DNA of 12,022 bases from an uncultured Bacilli bacterium (GTDB taxonomy: Bacteria > Bacillota_I > Bacilli_A > RF39 > UBA660), in contig CANRGW010000029.1 of NCBI GenBank assembly GCA_947630205.1, positions 1 to 12,022 of the forward strand, read 5' to 3'. Position numbers and translations under genes: made by a program. The notes beneath the pieces are model-generated. The model did not search any database. It was given only the letters and a program-made list of their open reading frames with translations, and was not told the DNA's origin. Of the stretch, positions 6,495-12,022 are shown piece after piece. Numbering within the stretch: position 1 is the first letter of the stretch; each line of letters begins with the position of its first letter.

Positions 6495-6844
6495 TGATAT
6501 ACATATATTCATTTTTATTTGCAGGTTTAATTTCTTTAATTGCTCAGTTAATATTAGATAATACTAAATTAACGCCAGGTCATATTACTAGTATTTTTGT
6601 AATTTTAGGTTCAGCGTTAGATATTTTTAATATTTATGATTTGATAGTTGCATATGTTGGAGCCGGGGCTTTAGTTCCGATTACTTCCTTTGGTCATTTA
6701 CTTATTCATGGTGGTTTAGTAAGAGCATCAGAAGTTGGTTTTATGGGACTTGCTATGGGAGTATTTGATTTAACAGCATCGGGAATAACTTCTGCTATCT
6801 TCTTTGCTTTCATTTTCTCTTTATTCTTTAGACCAAAAGATTAA
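6494..6844 (+). CDS. spoVAE: Stage V sporulation protein AE (SpoVAEb type)
   Basis: This 116-residue hydrophobic protein has about four membrane segments and the family hallmark LVPITSFGHLLIHG (about residues 60-73), which parallels the IPITGFAHS motif of SpoVAC. It is part of the SpoVA dipicolinate channel in the inner spore membrane. The start codon shares one base with the spoVAD stop (TAATG), indicating coupled translation. No spoVAF, spoVAA or spoVAB follows. A strong terminator ends the operon, giving a three-gene C-D-E set like that known from some clostridia rather than the larger Bacillus operon. Confidence 0.94.
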   Translation: MIYIYSFLFAGLISLIAQLILDNTKLTPGHITSIFVILGSALDIFNIYDLIVAYVGAGALVPITSFGHLLIHGGLVRASEVGFMGLAMGVFDLTASGITSAIFFAFIFSLFFRPKD

Positions 6845-6887
6845 AAAATTAGTTTAAACTTATTTAGGTTTTTAAACTAATTTTTTT
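6843..6887. terminator. 16-bp bidirectional terminator of spoVAE and the VanY-like gene
   Basis: The arms 6843-6858 and 6871-6886 pair perfectly over 16 bases around a 12-base loop, with T at 6881-6887 on the plus strand. The same stem on the minus strand ends in a run of six T. The TAA of spoVAE lies at the base of the left arm and the TAG of the minus-strand gene (6879-6877) lies in the right arm, so the hairpin incorporates sequence from both stop codons. Confidence 0.88.
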
Positions 6888-7680
6888 CTATAAATTCATA
6901 ATAGTATTCTTCAAAAGTAATATTATTTTCATATATATATTTCGCAATATCTTTTCCAACATAACGATAATGCCAAGGTTCATACATATAACCCGTTATA
7001 TTTTCTTTATCTTTTCCATATCTTAAAATAAAACCATATTTATAAGCATTATCTTGCATCCATTGAAACTCTTTAGTATTTAAAAAATCTGTATAACTTG
7101 TTTTAATATTATCAACATCAATTGCTAAACCGGTATGATGTTCCGAAAAACCTGGTCTTGCTGAATAAGTATCGGCTTCCTTTACTCCATCTTTTTTTAC
7201 ATAATTTTGATAAAGGTTCTCTTGATAATTATAAGTTCTATAAGTTGAAATAGCTCTTATATTATAATTGCTTTTTAAAGCATCTTGGGCCATTTTTACA
7301 AAAGCCTCCATACATTCTTTTTCTAAATACATTCCTTCTTTAGCGAATTCTTTAACAGGTACTAAATTAGGAACTTCAAAATCTTTAGAAACATAATTAT
7401 ATTTATTAACAAGCATTAATTTATCAAAAGTAACTTCTTTTGTATGAGTATAAAAACTATTATCTAATCCCATATTAACTCTTAAAATAATATCTTTTAT
7501 ATCTAAATTATTTAATTTCTTATATTTTTTATATCTTTCTAAATTTTCTTCTTTATAGAAAGTAAAAACTTTATAAGGATTATCTACAACTATTTTTTTA
7601 TCTTCTTTTTTTTCTTTTATTAAACATAAAATACTTGTAATAGTAATTAAAATAATTAATAGCCATAAAAATTTTTTCAT
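6877..7680 (-). CDS. VanY-type (M15B) D-Ala-D-Ala carboxypeptidase, membrane anchored
   Basis: This 267-residue enzyme of the M15B family should remove the terminal D-Ala from peptidoglycan stem peptides outside the membrane. A basic start (MKKF) and hydrophobic helix at residues 4-21 give one N-terminal anchor. The Cys at 19 lacks a proper lipobox. The zinc site is complete: S179-x-H181-x-x-G184-x-A186-x-D188 in FSEHHTGLAIDV, and EPWH with catalytic E234 and ligand H237. The upstream STYRTYNYQ segment (R148) is also typical. The ATG at 7680 follows GAGAGGAAG at a normal distance. It is convergent with spoVAE. It need not be a resistance gene: no other van genes are visible, and a role in wall or spore-cortex trimming is equally possible. 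Confidence 0.93.
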   Translation of the reverse strand: MKKFLWLLIILITITSILCLIKEKKEDKKIVVDNPYKVFTFYKEENLERYKKYKKLNNLDIKDIILRVNMGLDNSFYTHTKEVTFDKLMLVNKYNYVSKDFEVPNLVPVKEFAKEGMYLEKECMEAFVKMAQDALKSNYNIRAISTYRTYNYQENLYQNYVKKDGVKEADTYSARPGFSEHHTGLAIDVDNIKTSYTDFLNTKEFQWMQDNAYKYGFILRYGKDKENITGYMYEPWHYRYVGKDIAKYIYENNITFEEYYYEFIEKN

Positions 7681-7773
7681 TAGTTATCTTCCTCTCTAAT
7701 AATATATATTATGAGTTTGTCTAAAAAATTATTTTTTTGCTATTAAATTAATTTTTTAAAAAGAGAATATACA

Positions 7774-7782
7774 TGTTATAAT
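7774..7782 (+). promoter_or_regulatory. Extended -10 promoter of rsmA
   Basis: TGT-TATAAT (7774-7782) is a perfect -10 with an extended TG. The -35 position (7754-7759, TTTTAA) is poor, as is usual for extended -10 promoters. The AGAGG ribosome-binding site (7793-7797) of rsmA follows closely. Confidence 0.65.
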
Positions 7783-7802
7783 ATAAAAGTTGAGAGGAAT
7801 TT

Positions 7803-8597
7803 ATGAAAGATTTTATTTATAAAAAATCATTAGGACAAAATTTTTTAAATGATTTAAATGTTTTAACAAGAATTGTTAAGTGTGTACCTATTACTTCTAA
7901 ATCTTTAGTTATAGAAATAGGACCAGGAAGTGGTAATTTAACTAAAGAATTAGGAAAAGTTGCTGATAATGTTTTATGTTATGAAATAGATGAAAGACTA
8001 GAAACAATTTTAGATGATACTTTAAAGGATTTTTCTAATGTTAAAGTAATTTTTGATGATTTTTTAAAACGTGATATTAAAGAAGATTTAAAAGATTATA
8101 ATTATGATAATTTGTATTTAGTTGCTAATTTACCTTATTATATAACTACTCCAATTATTGAAAAAGTAATTAATTCTGGTTTAAGTTTTAAATATATAAC
8201 GGTTATGATCCAAAAAGAAGTAGGAGAAAGATTTAATGCTAAACCTGGAAGTCGGGAATATAATTCTTTAACAGTTTATTTGAATTATTATTTTACTATA
8301 AAAAAAGAATTTATTGTTTCAAGGAATTCTTTTACCCCTAAACCTAATGTTGATAGTATGGTTATTTCTTTAATAAGAAAAGATAAGTTATTGCCTTTAA
8401 AGAATATTGAACATTTTGATAATTTAATAAGAGATGCTTTTAAATATAAAAGAAAAAATATAAGAAATAATTTAAAAAATTATAATTTAGAAATAATTTT
8501 AGATGTTTTAAAAAAATATAATTTTGATTTAACATCAAGAGCCGAAGAATTACCTTTAGAAGTATTTGTTGAAATGTCTAATAGTTTAATAGATTAA
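7803..8597 (+). CDS. rsmA: 16S rRNA adenine dimethyltransferase RsmA (KsgA)
   Basis: RsmA dimethylates two adjacent adenines in helix 45 near the 3' end of 16S rRNA during late small-subunit assembly, using S-adenosylmethionine. The 264 residues show KSLGQNFL (8-15), the cofactor motif IEIGPGSGNLT (37-47), acidic motif II YEID (60-63), catalytic NLPYY (109-113), QKEVGERF (137-144) and the C-terminal SFTPKPNVDS. It is slightly shorter than the usual 270-290. In Bacillus the order is rnmV-rsmA-yabG-veg. Here a minus-strand carboxypeptidase gene lies upstream instead of rnmV, and about 1.35 kb separates rsmA from yabG. An Erm methyltransferase is unlikely given the core-chromosome neighbours and the RsmA motifs. 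Confidence 0.97.
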   Translation: MKDFIYKKSLGQNFLNDLNVLTRIVKCVPITSKSLVIEIGPGSGNLTKELGKVADNVLCYEIDERLETILDDTLKDFSNVKVIFDDFLKRDIKEDLKDYNYDNLYLVANLPYYITTPIIEKVINSGLSFKYITVMIQKEVGERFNAKPGSREYNSLTVYLNYYFTIKKEFIVSRNSFTPKPNVDSMVISLIRKDKLLPLKNIEHFDNLIRDAFKYKRKNIRNNLKNYNLEIILDVLKKYNFDLTSRAEELPLEVFVEMSNSLID

Positions 8598-8650
8598 GAT
8601 TATAATAATTATTAAAGTATAAGGAATAAAGAATAAATTCTAATAAGTTA

Positions 8651-8679
8651 TTGAAATAAGAAATGTATCTTGTTATAAT
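8651..8679 (+). promoter_or_regulatory. Strong SigA promoter of the leader/acyltransferase unit
   Basis: TTGAAA (8651-8656) is followed by 17 bases and then TATAAT (8674-8679), with TGT directly before the -10 as an extended element. Transcription should start near 8686, upstream of the short G-run ORF. It is one of the best promoters in the window. Confidence 0.82.
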
Positions 8680-8717
8680 AGGAAAAAGAAATTATTCAAA
8701 TGTATAGAAAGGTGCTG

Positions 8718-8867
8718 ATGTTGATGTCTATAATAAAGTTTGTTAACTCTAAGTCAACTACGGGGGGGGGTTACTATAATTTCTTAGAAAAATTAAAAAT
8801 TAAAAAAGTAAAACACATAGAAACTAGTACTAGAGATACTAGTGTTTTATGTGTTTTTTTGTTGTAG
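8718..8867 (+). CDS. Short leader ORF with a G9 tract (49 codons)
   Basis: AAAGGTG (8708-8714) precedes ATG codons at 8718 and 8724. The frame reads MLMSIIKFVNSKSTTGGG, then continues to a TAG at 8865-8867. The nine G (8762-8770) encode the end of a Thr codon and three Gly. The last third of the frame is specified by the terminator-like hairpin, so its amino acids are unlikely to be under protein selection. With one G fewer the frame ends at the TAG at 8785-8787 (22 codons). With one more it ends at the TAA at 8777-8779 (20 codons). Both stops lie before the hairpin. It may be a regulatory leader peptide, a phase-variable ORF or the relic of a longer gene. The first residues loosely resemble N-termini of mobilisation relaxases, but this is weak. 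Confidence 0.45.
   Translation: MLMSIIKFVNSKSTTGGGYYNFLEKLKIKKVKHIETSTRDTSVLCVFLL
8762..8770 (+). repeat. Homopolymer of nine G
   Basis: Nine consecutive G in an otherwise very AT-rich window. Long G runs are prone to slipped-strand length change and mark phase-variable loci in several low-GC bacteria. It lies inside the short leader ORF upstream of the acyltransferase gene. An assembly error in the exact count is possible. Confidence 0.9.
8810..8860 (+). terminator. Long terminator/attenuator hairpin before the acyltransferase gene
   Basis: The outer arms AAAACACATA (8810-8819) and TATGTGTTTT (8848-8857) pair fully. The inner arms ACTAGTA (8823-8829) and TACTAGT (8837-8843) also pair, joined by near-continuous pairing with a bulged G at 8844. 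The loop is seven bases, and T fills 8854-8860. It is among the most stable-looking hairpins here. It lies between the promoter at 8651 and the acyltransferase start at 8912, so that gene would depend on read-through. Placement inside the G9-frame ORF suggests attenuation. Confidence 0.8.
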
Positions 8868-8911
8868 TTTTAAGTAATTATTTTGAATTTAAAAGGTGAA
8901 AGAGGTAGTTT

Positions 8912-9901
8912 ATGAAAATAAAAAATAATGAAAAAATAGATTATTTAAAAGCTATAGCAATAATTTTAGTTATTTTAGGACATTCCATGTCATATTATTC
9001 AAAAATGTCTGATGTTTCTAATCTTTATAGATTAATACAGACACTTATATTTTCTGTTCATGTTCCTTTATTCTTTGTTATATCTGGCTTTTTATGTCAT
9101 AAACAGGATAAAAGAAAATTTATTAATAAAAAGATTAAAAGAATATTAATTCCTTTTATAACTTTTACAGTTTTAAAATTAGTGTATTCTAATGTTATTT
9201 CTGGAGAATTTGTTCATAGTAGTAATTTTTTAATGCAAATAGTAGATGCTTTTCTTTTTGGTAGTTTGTATTGGTTCTCTTATGCAATTCTTTTAATGTA
9301 TTTAATTATATGTTTATTTTGGAATATTAAAGAAACAAAAAAGTTAGAAAAAACAATAATAATAGTTGGAACTGTTGCAATGATTTATAGTATTATTATT
9401 AATATTTTTAATATTTCTCTTATTCCCAATATTTTCCAAATTAATAAAACAATTCAATATTTTCCTTATTTCTTATTTGGATATTATTTAAATGTTAGTA
9501 ATAAAATTCAATTATTAGATAAGTATAAAATCAGTTTAAATATTATAACAACAATAGTAATTTTAACTTGTTCTGTTTTATATTATAAAAATATAATTTC
9601 GGATTGTTTACCTATTAAATATGTATTAGCATTTTCATTAATGTTTGTATTAAAAGAAATTGTTCAATATTTTCCTAAAAATCTTAATTTTTTAAAGAAA
9701 ATAGGTTTATATTCATATCAATTAATGTTATTTGATAGTTTTTATAAAGTTATATTATTTACAATAATTGGACATTTTTTAAATATCAATGTTTTGTTTG
9801 TAGTAATAATTGCTATTATAAATCTTCTTTTAGGAGTTATTTCTTCTGAAATAGTAAAAAGGATACCACGTATAAATACTTTGTTTGGCTTAGATAATTG
9901 A
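8912..9901 (+). CDS. Acyltransferase 3 family membrane protein
   Basis: This 329-residue polytopic protein, with about ten hydrophobic helices, belongs to the acyltransferase 3 (OafA/WecH-like) family. Members transfer acyl groups, often acetyl, to sugars of the cell envelope or to exported polysaccharides. The family signature is at the N-terminus: DYLKAIAIILVILGHS with the catalytic-type H24, then FSVHVPLFFVISGFL (about 47-61) in the next helix. The acceptor cannot be told from sequence, and no glycosyltransferase or capsule genes are nearby. The start follows AGAGG (8901-8905) at a spacing of six. It sits with its leader region between rsmA and yabG, which are adjacent in Bacillus, so it is probably accessory. 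No clear promoter lies between the upstream hairpin and this gene. Confidence 0.93.
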   Translation: MKIKNNEKIDYLKAIAIILVILGHSMSYYSKMSDVSNLYRLIQTLIFSVHVPLFFVISGFLCHKQDKRKFINKKIKRILIPFITFTVLKLVYSNVISGEFVHSSNFLMQIVDAFLFGSLYWFSYAILLMYLIICLFWNIKETKKLEKTIIIVGTVAMIYSIIINIFNISLIPNIFQINKTIQYFPYFLFGYYLNVSNKIQLLDKYKISLNIITTIVILTCSVLYYKNIISDCLPIKYVLAFSLMFVLKEIVQYFPKNLNFLKKIGLYSYQLMLFDSFYKVILFTIIGHFLNINVLFVVIIAIINLLLGVISSEIVKRIPRINTLFGLDN

Positions 9902-9929
9902 AAAAAATATAATAAATAATTGAATTTGG

Positions 9930-9937
9930 CATATAAT
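9930..9937 (+). promoter_or_regulatory. Candidate sporulation (SigE/SigK-like) -10 of yabG
   Basis: CATATAAT (9930-9937) differs by one base from the SigE -10 consensus CATACAAT, and it also contains TATAAT. No TTGACA-like -35 is found 16-18 bases upstream. A weak ATA (9912-9914) sits near the place expected for SigE. yabG is transcribed only in the mother cell in Bacillus (SigK), so a sporulation promoter is plausible but not shown. Confidence 0.35.
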
Positions 9938-9954
9938 TTTTTGGAGATGATTAT

Positions 9955-10731
9955 ATGCCATTTAATATTGGTGATTTAGTTACTCGTAATTCTCATAACA
10001 ACGATACGGTTTTTAAAATAATTGATATTGACTCTGGAATTGCTATTTTAAAAGGTGTTAATATTAGACTTTTAGCTGATAGTGAAACTTCTGATTTAAA
10101 AAAAGTTGAAGTAAGTAACAATGTTAAAGATGATCAAGTATTTTTAGATAGGTTTCAAGTTGATTTAGATCGTAATGAATATTTTTATTTACCAGGTAAA
10201 GTTTTACATATTGACTCTGATGAAGATTATTTAGAAAGATGTATGGATTTTTATAAAAATGTTCATGTTAAAGCAATTGGCGTTAAAATAAAAGAAGAAG
10301 AAATAGGTAATAATGTTAAAGGTTTATTAGAAGAATATAATCCAGATATTTTAGTTATTACTGGACATGATGCCTATTATCGAAAATTAGGCTCAGAAAC
10401 GGACAATGAAAATTATAAAAATACGAGTAATTTTATTAAAGGAGTAAAAGAAGCACGCAAATATGAAAATCATGATGATTTAATTATTATAGCTGGTGCT
10501 TGTCAATCCAATTATGAAGAATTAATAAAAGCTGGTGCTAATTTTGCTAGTAGTCCTAAAAGAATTAATATTCATGCTCTTGACCCTGCTATAATTGCCT
10601 CAAGTGTTGCTCTAAGTGATAAAAACAAACCTATTGATTTAATTGGTATTCTTGAAAAAACAAAATATGGTTCAAAAGGAATAGGTGGAATAATTACTAA
10701 TGGAACTATGTATGTGGGGTATCCAAGATGA
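9955..10731 (+). CDS. yabG: Sporulation-specific protease YabG
   Basis: YabG is a mother-cell protease that trims coat and cortex morphogenetic proteins such as SpoIVA and SafA in Bacillus, allowing coat cross-linking. Homologues in clostridia process germination proteins. The 258 residues contain the family blocks YFYLPGKVLHID (76-87), PDILVITGHD with H138, AGACQSNYEEL with C183, and AGANFASSPKR...IHALDP with H207. H138 and C183 are the likely catalytic pair of this cysteine protease. It is somewhat shorter than the ~290-residue Bacillus protein. GGAG (9943-9946) precedes the ATG by eight bases. The stop overlaps the veg start as ATGA. Confidence 0.97.
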   Translation: MPFNIGDLVTRNSHNNDTVFKIIDIDSGIAILKGVNIRLLADSETSDLKKVEVSNNVKDDQVFLDRFQVDLDRNEYFYLPGKVLHIDSDEDYLERCMDFYKNVHVKAIGVKIKEEEIGNNVKGLLEEYNPDILVITGHDAYYRKLGSETDNENYKNTSNFIKGVKEARKYENHDDLIIIAGACQSNYEELIKAGANFASSPKRINIHALDPAIIASSVALSDKNKPIDLIGILEKTKYGSKGIGGIITNGTMYVGYPR

Positions 10732-10955
10732 TATCAAAAATTAAAGACAATCTTACAAAAGAAATTGGTAAACCTTTACATTTTAGATTTAATGGAGCAA
10801 GAAATCAAATAGAAGAGTTTGAAGGCTGTATAGAAAATACTTACAACTTTATTTTTACTATAAAAACTTTTGGAGATAATGAAAGAATAAAATCCTTCAC
10901 TTATAGTGATATATTAACATTGAATTTAGAAATTTTAGATTTAGAAAAAGATTAA
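10728..10955 (+). CDS. veg: Veg family protein
   Basis: This 75-residue protein matches Veg (DUF1021), a small cytoplasmic protein that in Bacillus promotes biofilm gene expression by antagonising the repressor SinR. Family features are the N-terminal IKDNLTKEIGKPLHFRFNGAR block (about 5-25), the IEEFEGCIENTYNFIF segment and the SYSDIL-type motif (FTYSDILTL, 57-65). The Bacillus protein is 86 residues, so the tail is short here. The start overlaps the yabG stop by four bases (ATGA). Bacillus veg is known for a strong vegetative promoter of its own. Here I see no convincing one, only a weak TTGGTA/TATGGT pair inside yabG. Confidence 0.92.
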   Translation: MISKIKDNLTKEIGKPLHFRFNGARNQIEEFEGCIENTYNFIFTIKTFGDNERIKSFTYSDILTLNLEILDLEKD

Positions 10956-10966
10956 TAAAAATTTAA

Positions 10967-10995
10967 TTGTTAAAAACTAAAAGATATGGTATACT
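10967..10995 (+). promoter_or_regulatory. SigA promoter of the clp-like gene, extended -10
   Basis: TTGTTA (10967-10972), a 17-base spacer and TATACT (10990-10995) form a good SigA promoter, with TGG directly before the -10. The resulting leader is about 17 nt and holds the AAGGTGAG ribosome-binding site. Confidence 0.78.
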
Positions 10996-11006
10996 AACAA
11001 ACAGTC

Positions 11007-11014
11007 AAGGTGAG
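11007..11014 (+). promoter_or_regulatory. Ribosome-binding site that selects ATG 11019
   Basis: AAGGTGAG ends four bases before the ATG at 11019. The upstream in-frame GTG (11010) is part of this site and so is not a usable start. Confidence 0.7.
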
Positions 11015-11018
11015 AAAT

Positions 11019-11924
11019 ATGGCAAACAATAAAATAGATTATACAATTTTAAATGAATATCCTTATAAAACAAGAGAACTTTTAGTTAAAGCTTTTCAAA
11101 TATATGCTAATATTTATGATAAATCAATAAAAATAAAAACCAATAAATTATTTACAAGAGAGTCTCTAACTCCTAATGATTTAAAAGTAGCCTCTTTATT
11201 TTTAGCAGGTATTATTGTAAATCCAGAAATAAGAGATATCATGGAACAAAATGGAATTACTAAAGATATTTTTGAATATTTTCTAGGAATAAAAGTAAAT
11301 GATAATGAATATTTAAGTGAAAATGATTGCATTACTTATTTTTATATTTTTAAAAATTTATTAAATAGTTTATTTGCATCAGATTATAAAAATATTTGTT
11401 TTCCCGAAGAATTATTTATAAATTTATTTTATTCTTCAAGAAGTAATTCTAATTTATTAGCTAAATTTTATTTATTTTTAAAAAAGAATTACTATGATGA
11501 TATGTCTCGTTATAGTTTAGAAGATTTAAAAAGAAGAACAATAAATCAAGAAACACCTATTATATATGATAAAGATACTAATCCTAAAAAAGAAAAAAGT
11601 AAGACTTTCTTAGAAACTAATGGAAAAGATATAACCAAAATGAATTTTTCTATTAATCCGGCTGTTGGTCGTGAAAAAGAAATTCAAAAATTAATTATAA
11701 CCTTATTAACAAAAAATATGTCTCCTATTTTACTTGGAAAACCAGGAGTAGGAAAAACAGCTATTGTTGAAGGTTTAGCTTATGCTATTCAAAAAGATTT
11801 AGTTCCTAAAGAATTAAAAAATAAAAAAATTATAAGTATTGATATGAATACTCTTATAGCAGGAACAACCTATCGTGGTGACTTTGAAGAAAAAATTAGA
11901 AAACTTTTAAAAGATTTTCTATAG
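11019..11924 (+). pseudogene. ClpB/ClpC-like AAA+ ATPase, truncated after Walker A
   Basis: The 301 visible residues are the front of a Hsp100/Clp-type unfoldase. Residues ~10-160 form a helical domain resembling a diverged Clp N-domain (e.g. LKVASLFLAGIIVNPEIRD). The first AAA+ domain starts near 195: NPAVGREKEI, Walker A GKPGVGKT (240-247), AIVEGLA, and AGTTYRGDFEEKIRKLL (282-297). Family members continue into Walker B (LFIDEIH) and a second AAA+ domain. Here the frame ends at a TAG within a few codons, and no frame of the remaining ~100 bases encodes the expected continuation, so a simple frameshift does not explain it. Such proteins are normally 700-850 residues. The promoter and start are intact, suggesting a recent break by insertion or rearrangement, or an assembly junction. 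Walker B is missing, so it should not hydrolyse ATP. Confidence 0.8.
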
Positions 11925-12022
11925 CCAACACAGAATAAGAGTAAAGCGAACTAAAATATTCTTTTTTCATTCTTTTTTTCTTTTCTTCGGTAAAACTTTT
12001 ATATTCGTCTATCAACTGTTTA
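11896..12022 (-). CDS. Partial minus-strand ORF at the right edge, unrecognised
   Basis: Reading leftward from the window edge, a frame is open for 42 codons to a TAA at 11898-11896. The visible peptide is charged and helical (DEYKSFTEEKKKRMKKEY), then SSLYSYSVLAI. Its final codons run antisense through the broken clp-like gene, as expected if a gene from inserted or rearranged DNA reads past the junction near 11915-11925. It could be the C-terminus of a transposase or recombinase, but I see no diagnostic motif, and it could be a chance open frame. Confidence 0.3.
   Translation of the reverse strand, partial: KQLIDEYKSFTEEKKKRMKKEYFSSLYSYSVLAIENLLKVF

Larger units (their letters stand above)
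8598..8911 (+). other. 314-bp leader region without a conventional gene
   Basis: This stretch between rsmA and the acyltransferase gene holds, in order: AT-rich sequence with a small palindrome near 8602-8613, a near-consensus promoter (8651-8679), a ribosome-binding site (8708-8714), a short ORF with nine G (8718-8867), and a long hairpin with a T-run (8810-8860). The acyltransferase ribosome-binding sites come last. No second promoter is visible between hairpin and acyltransferase gene. The composition around the G-run is unlike anything else in the window. Confidence 0.75.

Noticed and set aside
6877..7680. Vancomycin-resistance gene
   Set aside because: The catalytic motif is of VanY type, but no vanR/S/H/A/X-like genes are in the window, and M15B carboxypeptidases are common wall enzymes.
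10640..10672. TTGGTA/TATGGT as an internal veg promoter within yabG
   Set aside because: The spacing is right, but both hexamers are poor and lie in coding sequence. Too weak to list as a feature.
11114..11332. 72-codon minus-strand open frame inside the clp-like gene
   Set aside because: It lies wholly antisense to a well-supported coding frame with recognisable AAA+ architecture, has no ribosome-binding site, and is explained by AT-rich composition.
1..12022. CRISPR array, tRNA, rRNA or genetic code 4
   Set aside because: No regularly spaced repeats and no cloverleaf or rRNA segments were noticed. TGA ends several well-conserved genes at the expected length, so the code is standard.

Overview
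The window comes from a very AT-rich, low-GC Gram-positive (Bacillota-type) genome. It uses the standard bacterial code: TGA is a true stop in the M29 peptidase, acyltransferase and yabG genes, and TGG encodes Trp. Start sites carry clear Shine-Dalgarno sequences, and consensus SigA promoters with 17-nt spacers recur. Spore-germination genes (spoVAC-spoVAD-spoVAE), yabG and a coat-like small gene mark an endospore former or close relative. The primosome gene dnaI and the rsmA...yabG-veg order match the Bacillus core chromosome. An uncultured, AT-rich gut-type member of the Bacilli would fit, but this is inference from composition and gene content.

Layout. 1-290: the 3' end of an unrecognised gene, then a terminator. 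399-1707: a DUF4143 AAA ATPase with a perfect SigA promoter and a bidirectional terminator. 1706-1972 (minus): a small Tyr/Pro/Gly-rich coat-like protein, divergent from an M29 aminopeptidase (2024-3130). 3167-4133: dnaI with its own promoter. 4203-5011: a promoter, a membrane-anchored protein of unknown function and a terminator. 5055-6844: a tight spoVAC-D-E operon for dipicolinate transport. 6877-7680 (minus): a membrane-anchored VanY-type D,D-carboxypeptidase, convergent with spoVAE across a 16-bp bidirectional terminator stem. 7803-8597: rsmA. 8598-9901: an apparent accessory insertion that splits rsmA from yabG. It holds a strong promoter, a short ORF with a run of nine G, a long terminator-like hairpin and a membrane acyltransferase. 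9955-10955: yabG and veg, overlapping by ATGA. 11019-11924: a ClpB/ClpC-like AAA+ gene cut off just after its Walker A region. 11925-12022: unrelated sequence, open on the minus strand.

The sporulation genes form a theme: spoVACDE loads and releases dipicolinic acid, YabG processes coat proteins, the small minus-strand gene has a SigK-like promoter, and the VanY-like enzyme could trim peptidoglycan. The most unusual element is the G9 leader ORF at 8718-8867. Only with nine G (modulo 3) does its reading frame run through the downstream terminator hairpin toward the acyltransferase. With eight or ten G it stops before the hairpin. This could be a phase-variable attenuation switch for a cell-surface acyl modification. 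The second notable event is the disrupted clp-like gene at the right edge.
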